In this document: in pieces, positions 1-5,056 of the stretch
How the letters are laid out: each line of letters starts with the position of its first letter
Position numbering within the stretch: the stretch's first letter is position 1
DNA from: Brevibacillus_F sp035644815
Lineage (GTDB): Bacteria > Bacillota > Bacilli > Brevibacillales > Brevibacillaceae
Assembly: GCA_035644815.1 (NCBI GenBank)
Contig: DASQNU010000173.1
Span: forward strand, 1-5,056
Direction: 5' to 3'
Length of the DNA stretch: 5,056 bases
Position numbers and translations under genes: made by a program
Notes under the pieces: generated by a model
Database searches by the model: none
What the model was told of the DNA's origin: nothing
Seen by the model: only the letters and a program-made list of their open reading frames with translations

Positions 1-1740
1 GCATTCATCGACCAGTTGAGAATCAAAAGCATCCAATTTATCATTACGGCCTCGTTTACCCTTGTTACCTTATTAGTGATGCTTTTTGTAGGGGTGATGC
101 TGTACAGCAAATTCTCTGAGACATCCGAAGAAAATGCCATGTTAAATACACAACAGATGATCGAGCAGGTTCATTACAATCTGGAGGATTACCTGGCCAG
201 CATGACAGGATTGTTCGAGCTGGTTGATGAGAAAATCCACGAGTCACAGCGCTTTCCCGATGACAAGCTAAAAGAGCAGCTGGAGATGATACTGGAGACG
301 AGAGAAGACATCGTGTCCATGGCGGTATTTAGCAAGCATGGCGAGCTGTTGGCGGTGGTGCCGCAGGCTGATTTGCGCCGCAATACGCGATTGACGGAGC
401 AGAGCTGGTTCCAATCGGCCCGCAGAGACCCGAATCATATTTCCTTTTCGCTGCCGCATATTGAAAACCTGTTTAAAGGTCAGTACACGTGGGTGGTCTC
501 GATGAGCAGAGGGATCACCATCTCTCAGGGCGAGGAAAAGACGGAAGCCGTGCTGCTGGTGGACGTCAATTTCAAAAAGCTGGACAACCTGTTCCAGCGG
601 GTAAGCCTGGGAAAGAAGGGCTACGTGTATATCATTGATCTGGCGGGCAATATTGTCTACCACCCGCAGCAGCCGCTCATCTATGTCGGGCTGAAAAACG
701 AGAATCGCTCGCTCGCGCTGCAGAATTCTTATGGCAGCTATGTGGATGAATCCACCGGTGAGAGACGGCTCATCACGATCAAGACGGTCGAGCATATTGG
801 CTGGAAAATCGTCGGGGTCTCCTATATGGATGAGATCGCGACGACCAAGCAGGAAATCAGCGGCTTTATGTTTTGGCTCCTGGTCTTTGTGATTGTGACG
901 GTACTGTTTATTCTGACGTATATTTCCGCACGCATCTCCCGCCCGATCAAGATGCTGGAGAAATCCATGGAAAAGGTGGAGCGGGGAGATTTTACCGTCA
1001 ACCTGTCGATCAAGGGCAGCCATGAGGTCGAGCAGCTGTCTCGACGGTTCAATGTGATGGTGAAAAGGGTCAGGGAGCTCATGGACCAGGTCATCATGGA
1101 GCAGGAGCAGAAGCGCAAAAACGAGCTGGAAGTGCTGCAAGCCCAGATTAATCCGCATTTTCTGTACAATACGTTAAATTCGGTAGTGCGCATGGTAGGG
1201 ATCGGGAAGAACGAGGATGTCATTACAACGATTACTTCTCTATCCCGGCTCTTCCGCATCAGCTTGAGCAGGGGAAAAAACATTATCTCCGTGCAGGACG
1301 AGCTGGAGCATGTCCGCCACTACTTGATCATTCAAAAGATGCGTTACAAAAATCAGTTTGAATATGAGATTGATGCCGAGGAAGAGACCCTTCGCTGTAA
1401 GACATTGAAGCTGATACTGCAGCCGATCGTGGAAAACGCCATCTACCACGGGATTGAAAAGATGGCCGACCCGGGAATGATCTGGGTCACCGTGAAGAAG
1501 ATCGACAACAAAATCCTGTTTCAGATCCGCGATAACGGACTGGGAATGCCGGAACACGTCCGGGCCCATATTCTCACAGGGCAATATAAAAGCGAGGACG
1601 GCTCGGGAGTCGGTATCCGCAATGTGCACGAACGAATCCAGCTGTTTTTCGGTACTGAATACGGCCTGGAGATCGAGAGCGAATTGGAGAACGGCACGAA
1701 CGTGAAAATCTGGATTCCTGTACTGAAGGATGAGGAGTAG
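1..1740 (+). CDS. Cache-domain sensor histidine kinase, YesM/LytS type (5' end probably outside the window)
   Basis: Membrane sensor kinase of a two-component system: it should autophosphorylate on histidine and pass phosphate to a YesN/AraC-type response regulator, which is not in the window. Numbered from TTG at 16 (574 aa): membrane helix about 7-30; extracellular double-Cache-like sensor region about 35-275; second helix about 283-303; HAMP about 303-357 (SRPI at 308-311); short coiled coil 350-372; His_kinase domain with phospho-acceptor H381 in QINPHFLYN; HATPase with N-box N474 (ENAIYHG), G1 DNGLG 506-510 and G2 GSGVGIRNV 529-537. All catalytic motifs are intact. The frame is open back to base 1 (Ala-Phe-Ile-Asp-Gln) and there is no Shine-Dalgarno before TTG16, so the true start is probably upstream; TTG16 is the fallback. 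The gene is followed 7 bases later by a sugar-binding lipoprotein, suggesting sugar sensing. The family is certain; the ligand is inferred. Confidence 0.93.
   Translation, partial: AFIDQLRIKSIQFIITASFTLVTLLVMLFVGVMLYSKFSETSEENAMLNTQQMIEQVHYNLEDYLASMTGLFELVDEKIHESQRFPDDKLKEQLEMILETREDIVSMAVFSKHGELLAVVPQADLRRNTRLTEQSWFQSARRDPNHISFSLPHIENLFKGQYTWVVSMSRGITISQGEEKTEAVLLVDVNFKKLDNLFQRVSLGKKGYVYIIDLAGNIVYHPQQPLIYVGLKNENRSLALQNSYGSYVDESTGERRLITIKTVEHIGWKIVGVSYMDEIATTKQEISGFMFWLLVFVIVTVLFILTYISARISRPIKMLEKSMEKVERGDFTVNLSIKGSHEVEQLSRRFNVMVKRVRELMDQVIMEQEQKRKNELEVLQAQINPHFLYNTLNSVVRMVGIGKNEDVITTITSLSRLFRISLSRGKNIISVQDELEHVRHYLIIQKMRYKNQFEYEIDAEEETLRCKTLKLILQPIVENAIYHGIEKMADPGMIWVTVKKIDNKILFQIRDNGLGMPEHVRAHILTGQYKSEDGSGVGIRNVHERIQLFFGTEYGLEIESELENGTNVKIWIPVLKDEE
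1732..1737 (+). promoter_or_regulatory. Shine-Dalgarno of the binding-lipoprotein gene, inside the kinase 3' end
   Basis: GAGGAG lies in the last codons of the kinase (Asp-Glu-Glu-stop), 10 bases before ATG1748 and 16 before the in-frame GTG1754; a run of six G at 1742-1747 may also contribute for the GTG. The arrangement predicts translational coupling of the two genes and argues against the earlier in-frame ATG at 1730, which has no good ribosome site. Confidence 0.6.
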
Positions 1741-1747
1741 TGGGGGG

Positions 1748-2728
1748 ATGAGCGTGAAAAAAACGACCCTGGCAGGCGGGTTGGTCCTCCTGCTCTTGGC
1801 AATCATGGTGGCAGTCAGTTCATGTGCAGGTACGACGGATGAGGCGAGCAAGAAAAAGAATGTGGCGTTGATCGTCAAAATGAAGCACGGTGACTACTGG
1901 AAGACAGTCAAAATGGCTGCGGAAGTGGCAGCCAAGGAATTTGATGTGAATCTGAACTTTTACGCACCGGATTATGAAGAGGATATCGTCGGGCAGGTGG
2001 AATTGATCAAACAGGCGATTCAGGATGGCACTGACGCGATTGTGCTTGCCCCAAGCGACCCGATGGCGCTGGAGGCGGCGTCGCAGGCTCAGATCGGAAA
2101 AACCATTCCTCTCATCATGATTGACTCGGAAATGGAGTCGTCCAAGGTGAAAAGTTTCATTGGCACAGACCAGTACGATTCCGGGGTGAAAGCGGGCGAA
2201 CGGCTGGCGCAGCTTGTAGGGGAGCCGAGCAAAGTCGCGATTCTGAGCTATGTGACGAAAGCAGGCAATGCGGAGCAAAGGGAGAAGGGGCTGCTGGAAG
2301 CCCTCGGCGGTCACCCGGAGGTCACGATCGTAGCGAAGGAATACATGGCTTCTGACAAGCAGCTGGCCACTGATTTGACGCGCCAGCTGCTCGATGCGCA
2401 TCCTGACCTTGCTGGCATCGCCGCGCTCAATGCCACGCTCACTCTCGGAGCAGCGGAGGAGATCGAAAGAAGAGGACTGACAGGAAAGGTGCGCATCGTC
2501 GCCATCGACAGTCCGTCGGAGGTCCTGTCCTATATTCAGGAAGGTGTGATTCAGGCCACCATTACCCAGAAGCCGTTTACGATGGGGTATCTAGGTGTGA
2601 AGCATGCCGTTGAATCATTGCGGGGAATGCAGGTTCCTGCCCGCGTGGACACCGGAGCCAAGGTGATAGATTTGGAAAATATGTTTTGGTCGGAAAATCA
2701 AAAGCTGCTGTTTCCGTTTGTGAAATAG
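1748..2728 (+). CDS. Sugar-binding lipoprotein, periplasmic-binding-protein (RbsB/XylF-like) family; likely sensor partner of the kinase
   Basis: A 326-aa binding protein of the Peripla_BP_4 / LacI-like fold, anchored outside the membrane. The signal peptide has lysines at the N-terminus, a Leu-rich core, and lipobox VSSC with lipidated Cys26. Aligning by eye with E. coli ribose-binding protein RbsB, the usual ligand contacts are present: aromatic pair Y50-W51 (RbsB FF), D104 in APSD, R178 in QREKG, N228 in ALN, D254 in AID and Q274 in TQKP. It should therefore bind a pentose or hexose, but which one cannot be read from sequence. It sits directly behind the histidine kinase, with its ribosome site inside that gene, and no transporter ATPase or permease follows immediately. 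This fits a sensing role like XylFII, which works with LytS/YesN in clostridia, although a second transport binding protein is possible. GTG1754 and ATG1730 are alternative starts. Confidence 0.9.
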   Translation: MSVKKTTLAGGLVLLLLAIMVAVSSCAGTTDEASKKKNVALIVKMKHGDYWKTVKMAAEVAAKEFDVNLNFYAPDYEEDIVGQVELIKQAIQDGTDAIVLAPSDPMALEAASQAQIGKTIPLIMIDSEMESSKVKSFIGTDQYDSGVKAGERLAQLVGEPSKVAILSYVTKAGNAEQREKGLLEALGGHPEVTIVAKEYMASDKQLATDLTRQLLDAHPDLAGIAALNATLTLGAAEEIERRGLTGKVRIVAIDSPSEVLSYIQEGVIQATITQKPFTMGYLGVKHAVESLRGMQVPARVDTGAKVIDLENMFWSENQKLLFPFVK

Positions 2729-2904
2729 AAATACAATCTTCGCCGGACGACTTGTCATTTGGGAAGCCGATGGTTGGTTGCCACGAAAGACGATTGGAAA
2801 GGTTTGCATAAAGATATTCAGCATGCAGAGAATAAAAGAACGCAACGTGTAAGTGAAACCTGTTTCTGTCATTCAAACCCTGCTGAATATAAGGAGAAAT
2901 TCCA
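2729..2904 (+). other. Intergenic leader before the CBO0543-family gene
   Basis: There is no convincing gene and no hairpin-plus-T terminator after the lipoprotein gene, so readthrough from the sensor genes is possible. The only promoter-like pair is weak: TTGCAT at 2804-2809 and GAGAAT at 2828-2833, spaced 18. The gap also holds the inverted repeat 2814-2890 and a small palindrome GAAAC-ct-GTTTC at 2855-2866. The ribosome site AAGGAG at 2891-2896 belongs to the next gene. Confidence 0.5.
2814..2890. repeat. 10-bp perfect inverted repeat flanking a 57-base spacer, next to a ribosome site
   Basis: ATATTCAGCA at 2814-2823 is the exact reverse complement of TGCTGAATAT at 2881-2890, and the right arm abuts the AAGGAG at 2891-2896. 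In RNA the arms could pair and bring a stem up against the Shine-Dalgarno; at DNA level they could be two operator halves. It could also be chance. If the weak promoter at 2804-2833 is real, the left arm is not transcribed and the RNA model fails. Confidence 0.35.
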
Positions 2905-3474
2905 GTGGCTGCAACATTTCCGTCTTTCGATGAAGTACAAAAGGTCAGGGGAAAATTGCTTAAAATAGCCTATGAACACTGGGTTCATGATGACTTTTTA
3001 ACCTGGAAATGGTGGTTATTAATTGTTTTAAGCATTGTCCCTTGGTTGGTTTGGATCAAAATTATAGATAGAGAACGGGTCCACGAAATATTGCTGTACG
3101 GCTTCTTTATCGCCATTTGCGCGATAGCATTGGATAATATTGGAACCGACCTTTTGTGGTGGGGATACCCTGACAAATTGCTGCCGATGATTCCGCCTCT
3201 TTTCCCAGCTGACTGGACATTGGTACCTGTAATTTTAATGGTAGTTTACCAATTCTTTCACACTTGGCGTTCCTTTATTGTCGCCAATTTAGTACTTGGA
3301 GCATTTCTTGCTTATCTCGCTGAACCAGTCTTTATCTGGCTAGATTTTTATCAACTGTATTCGTGGAAATTGACTTACTCTTATTTGTTTTACATCGTTA
3401 CAGCTCTGGTGGGAAGGTGGCTTGTCTTGAAAACCCTCTCCGATGCGCAACGAAGCAGACACCCTGGGAAGTAA
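2905..3474 (+). CDS. CBO0543-family multi-pass membrane protein, function unknown
   Basis: A 189-aa integral membrane protein. I recognise the pattern of the CBO0543 family common in Bacillales and Clostridia; no biochemical role is known to me. Predicted helices lie at about 36-54, 59-78, 104-119, 122-145 and 155-176, after a roughly 30-residue soluble N-terminus and before a short basic tail. Family-like segments are WLVWIKIIDRERVHEILLYG (50-66 region), the DNIGTDLLWWGYP loop at 77-89, the KLLPMIPPLFP loop at 91-101, and AEPVFIWL at 139-146. The start is GTG2905, chosen because AAGGAG at 2891-2896 sits 8 bases upstream. Sampled 60-base stretches are 37-45% GC, against 47-55% in the kinase and lipoprotein genes, so its origin may differ. 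It is followed by a strong terminator. Nothing in its sequence links it to sugar uptake. Confidence 0.82.
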   Translation: MAATFPSFDEVQKVRGKLLKIAYEHWVHDDFLTWKWWLLIVLSIVPWLVWIKIIDRERVHEILLYGFFIAICAIALDNIGTDLLWWGYPDKLLPMIPPLFPADWTLVPVILMVVYQFFHTWRSFIVANLVLGAFLAYLAEPVFIWLDFYQLYSWKLTYSYLFYIVTALVGRWLVLKTLSDAQRSRHPGK

Positions 3475-3553
3475 CGGATAAACGCTTGTCTAAGCAATTG
3501 CAGGTAATGCTTACAAAATTCAAGGGATAGGAAATCAGAATTAAAAATCTATG

Positions 3554-3588
3554 ACGCTAGCCCTATGGGTTGGCGTTTTTTGTCTTTT
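3554..3588 (+). terminator. Rho-independent terminator after the membrane-protein gene
   Basis: The stem is ACGCTAGCCC (3554-3563) with GGGTTGGCGT (3567-3576): 10 pairs including two G-U, and a 3-base TAT loop. It is followed by six T (3576-3581) and a further TTTT at 3585-3588. It lies 80 bases past the stop codon and closes the upstream transcription unit, insulating mglB. Confidence 0.88.
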
Positions 3589-3605
3589 GAAGTCGATTTA
3601 GCCGT

Positions 3606-3630
3606 AAAATTCTCACATGATGAGAATTTT
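3606..3630. repeat. Perfect 10-bp palindrome upstream of the mglB promoter (operator or weak second terminator)
   Basis: AAAATTCTCA (3606-3615) and TGAGAATTTT (3621-3630) are exact reverse complements around CATGA. A T-rich stretch follows (TATATTTTT), so it could be a weak AT-rich terminator in series with the one just upstream. Its core TTCTCA-n5-TGAGAA also looks like a binding site for a dimeric regulator, roughly 90 bases before the predicted mglB transcription start. The sequence does not decide between these. Confidence 0.5.
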
Positions 3631-3666
3631 TATATTTTTGCGCGGAATATTCAATTACGAATTTTG

Positions 3667-3699
3667 TTGAAATCGCTTACATTAGATGTGTGACATAAC
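3667..3699 (+). promoter_or_regulatory. Probable mglB promoter with extended -10
   Basis: The -10 is CATAAC at 3694-3699, preceded by TGA at 3691-3693, giving a TGn extended -10. The best -35-like hexamer is TTGAAA (3667-3672, 5 of 6 matches), but the 21-base spacing is too long for a standard sigma-A promoter, so the promoter probably depends on the extended -10 or on an activator. The predicted start is near 3706, leaving a leader of about 27 bases. A weaker alternative is TTACGA (3655-3660) with TACATT (3678-3683), spaced 17. Confidence 0.45.
3668..3681. promoter_or_regulatory. cre site for CcpA upstream of mglB
   Basis: TGAAATCGCTTACA matches every position of the Bacillus consensus TGWAANCGNTNWCA. 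It overlaps the -35 region of the predicted mglB promoter (centre near -31), where bound CcpA/HPr-Ser-P would block RNA polymerase. This predicts repression of galactose/glucose uptake by preferred carbon sources. Confidence 0.8.
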
Positions 3700-3732
3700 A
3701 CTTTTTTAAAGAGTCCAAAGGGGGATTCAATC

Positions 3733-4788
3733 GTGAAAAAGATCGTTTCGACCACTCTTATTGCCGCTCTGACATTGTCCATCGTAGGATGCTCTAGCTC
3801 TGGTGGCACTCAGTCTGGTACAGGTGGAGGAGCAACCGGAGGCGAAGCTGCCGCTGGACTTCCAAAAATCGGTGTAGCCATTTACAAATTTGACGATACC
3901 TTCATGACTGGCGTACGCAACGCGATTTCCGACGCAGCAAACGGGAAGGCAGAGGTTGACATCGTAGACAGCCAAAACTCCCAACCGACACAAAATGACA
4001 AAGTAGACCTGTTCATCACCAAGAAAGTGAATGCGCTTGCAATCAACCCGGTTGACCGTACGGCTGCTGGCGTCATCATCGACAAAGCGAAAAACGCAAA
4101 CATTCCGGTTGTATTCCTGAACCGTGAACCAATGCCGGAAGATATGCAAAAATACGACAAAGTGTACTACGTAGGTGCGAAAGCCGAAGAATCCGGAACC
4201 ATGTCCGGTGAACTGATCGTTGATTACTGGAAAGCACATCCAGAAGCGGACAAAAACAAAGACGGCGTACTGCAATACGTCATGCTGAAAGGTGAGCCAG
4301 GTCACCAAGACGCTGAGCTGCGCACCAAGTTCTCCGTAAAAGCGATTGAAGACGCTGGCATCAAAGTAGAAAAAGTAGCAGAAGACACAGCAATGTGGGA
4401 TCGCGTAAAAGGTCAAGAGAAAATGGCTGCTTTCCTTGCTTCCTCCGGGGACAAGATCGAAGCGGTACTGGCTAACAACGACGATATGGCACTCGGTGCG
4501 ATCGAAGCACTGAAAGCGGCTGGCTACTTCAAAGATGGCAAATACGTTCCAGTAGTAGGTGTTGACGCGACTGCTCCAGCTCTGAAAGAACTGGAAGCGG
4601 GCACACTCTTGGGTACTGTATTGAACGATGCGAAAAACCAAGGAAAAGCGACATTGGAAATCGCTGCAGTATTGGCGAAAGGTGAAACGCCAACCAAAGA
4701 AAACACTGGTTTCGATATCACTGATGGCAAATACGTATGGATTTCTTACAAAAAAATCACCAAGGATAACATGGCTGACGCGCAATAA
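3733..4788 (+). CDS. mglB: Galactose/glucose-binding lipoprotein of the Mgl ABC transporter
   Basis: A 351-aa extracellular binding protein that captures D-galactose, D-glucose or methyl-galactosides for MglA/MglC. The signal peptide ends in lipobox IVGC (Cys20), followed by a Ser/Gly/Thr-rich flexible linker to about residue 38. The rest aligns closely by eye with E. coli MglB. Sugar contacts present are D55, F57, N105, H191, D193, R197, W222, N249, D278 and N298. The calcium-site loop is also kept (D173, N175, D177, Q181, with E243), so a Ca-stabilised C-lobe is expected. Start GTG3733 has AAAGGGGG at 3717-3724, spaced 8. Codon use is strongly biased (many AAA, GAA, GTA, CTG), as expected of an abundant protein. 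It is preceded by a cre site and promoter, and followed by a terminator and mglA. The assignment is secure; the galactose versus glucose preference is not. Confidence 0.96.
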   Translation: MKKIVSTTLIAALTLSIVGCSSSGGTQSGTGGGATGGEAAAGLPKIGVAIYKFDDTFMTGVRNAISDAANGKAEVDIVDSQNSQPTQNDKVDLFITKKVNALAINPVDRTAAGVIIDKAKNANIPVVFLNREPMPEDMQKYDKVYYVGAKAEESGTMSGELIVDYWKAHPEADKNKDGVLQYVMLKGEPGHQDAELRTKFSVKAIEDAGIKVEKVAEDTAMWDRVKGQEKMAAFLASSGDKIEAVLANNDDMALGAIEALKAAGYFKDGKYVPVVGVDATAPALKELEAGTLLGTVLNDAKNQGKATLEIAAVLAKGETPTKENTGFDITDGKYVWISYKKITKDNMADAQ

Positions 4789-4825
4789 GCCTACCATTTG
4801 ACAGGCTTGCCAAGTGGCTTACACC

Positions 4826-4870
4826 AGCAAGGGAGCAAACTTACCATGCTAACGTTGCTCCCTTGCTTTT
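4826..4870 (+). terminator. Hairpin terminator/attenuator between mglB and mglA
   Basis: AGCAAGGGAGCAA (4826-4838) pairs perfectly with TTGCTCCCTTGCT (4855-4867), a 13-bp stem with a 16-base loop, followed by TTTT. The stem is strong but the T run is short, so partial readthrough into mglA is likely. No good promoter is visible between it and mglA, so it probably sets a high binding-protein to transporter ratio and protects the mglB mRNA 3' end. Confidence 0.82.
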
Positions 4871-4934
4871 ACTCATTATGTGGGAAAACCCAGGCTCAGC
4901 CGTCGCCTAGTTTTGACCTGTAGGAGGCGTTACG

Positions 4935-5056
4935 ATGACTCAACATGAATTTTTATTGGAAATGAATAACATTTCTAAGGAATTCCCCGGAGTGAAGGCG
5001 CTCGACGGTGTAACCCTGAAGGTTCGTCCCGGTACCGTTCATGCGCTGATGGGGGA
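4935..5056 (+). CDS. mglA: Galactose/methyl galactoside import ATP-binding protein, N-terminal fragment
   Basis: The first 40 residues of an ABC ATPase of the sugar-import class that has two fused nucleotide-binding domains, continuing past the window. ATG4935 has AGGAGG at 4922-4927, spaced 7. The visible part, LLEMNNISKEFPGVKALDGV followed by a VRPG turn and HALMG, closely matches the start of E. coli MglA. It breaks off at LMG, just before the expected Walker A GENGAGKS. The full protein is normally about 500 aa and energises uptake through the MglC permease, which should follow. Position directly after mglB supports MglA over the related RbsA/XylG. Confidence 0.9.
   Translation, partial: MTQHEFLLEMNNISKEFPGVKALDGVTLKVRPGTVHALMG

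Noticed and set aside
268..1158. Antisense open frame of 296 codons inside the kinase gene
   Set aside because: His/Leu/Arg/Asp-rich composition, no domain, and the sense strand encodes an unmistakable kinase.
1730..1747. Earlier ATG1730 as start of the binding lipoprotein
   Set aside because: It overlaps the kinase 3' end, lacks a good Shine-Dalgarno, and adds an MRSSGG leader before a normal signal peptide; ATG1748 (or GTG1754) fits better.
2577..2876. Reverse-strand frames of 85-99 codons across the lipoprotein 3' end and the following gap
   Set aside because: They overlap a real gene, have no ribosome site of note, and their products resemble no family I recognise.
2759..2968. Forward 69-codon frame starting at TTG and overlapping the start of the membrane-protein gene
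   Set aside because: No ribosome site, no recognisable family, and it runs 64 bases into the well-supported GTG2905 gene in another frame.
3477..3491. cre-like stretch around GATAAACGCTTGTC
   Set aside because: Several mismatches to the consensus at the conserved ends, and not positioned at a promoter.
3491..3513. Inverted repeat TAAGCA-n11-TGCTTA just after the membrane-protein gene
   Set aside because: Only 6 bp with an 11-base loop and no T run; expected by chance, and the real terminator is at 3554.
3727..4797. Antisense open frame of 356 codons covering all of mglB
   Set aside because: Its product is rich in Phe, Val, Cys and Tyr with no recognisable domain, and it mirrors mglB exactly. 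It arises from the strong codon bias of mglB, which avoids codons that read as stops on the other strand.
1..5056. tRNA, rRNA, CRISPR, insertion-sequence or phage attachment signals
   Set aside because: Nothing with cloverleaf structure, regular repeat-spacer pattern, transposase coding or terminal inverted repeats was seen.

Overview
The window looks like a chromosomal sugar-sensing and sugar-uptake locus from a Gram-positive, endospore-former-type Firmicute, most likely a Brevibacillus or Paenibacillus relative. The reasons are strong AGGAG-type ribosome sites, GTG starts, lipoprotein signal peptides, a YesM-type histidine kinase, a CBO0543-family membrane protein and an exact match to the Bacillus cre (CcpA) consensus. 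The genus is inferred from gene content and style, not from a database search. All five genes lie on the + strand.

Layout: 1-1740 encodes a Cache-HAMP-YesM/LytS-type sensor histidine kinase whose frame is open at the left edge. 1748-2728 follows after 7 bases and encodes a lipoprotein of the periplasmic-binding-protein (RbsB/XylF-like) family, with its Shine-Dalgarno inside the kinase's last codons. 2729-2904 is a gap containing a 10-bp inverted repeat and a good ribosome site. 2905-3474 encodes a small, AT-richer multi-pass membrane protein (CBO0543 family, function unknown). 3475-3732 is an intergenic control region with a strong rho-independent terminator, a perfect 10-bp palindrome, a perfect cre site and a probable extended -10 promoter. 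3733-4788 is mglB, the galactose/glucose-binding lipoprotein. 4789-4934 holds another strong hairpin terminator. 4935-5056 is the start of mglA, cut off just as its Walker A motif begins.

How they probably work together: MglB captures galactose or glucose outside the cell and delivers it to the MglA/MglC importer, of which only the mglA start is visible. The kinase and the second binding lipoprotein resemble the sensor half of a three-component sugar-sensing system (binding protein + LytS/YesM kinase + YesN response regulator), and the obvious target is the mgl operon. No response regulator is visible; it would be expected outside the window. CcpA probably represses mglB when preferred sugars are present. 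The terminator between mglB and mglA would make the binding protein more abundant than the transporter.

I see no RNA genes, CRISPR arrays, mobile elements or clearly undescribed system. The points most worth a second look are the kinase-lipoprotein sensor pair, the membrane-protein gene wedged between it and mglB, and the unexplained palindromes upstream of the two downstream genes.
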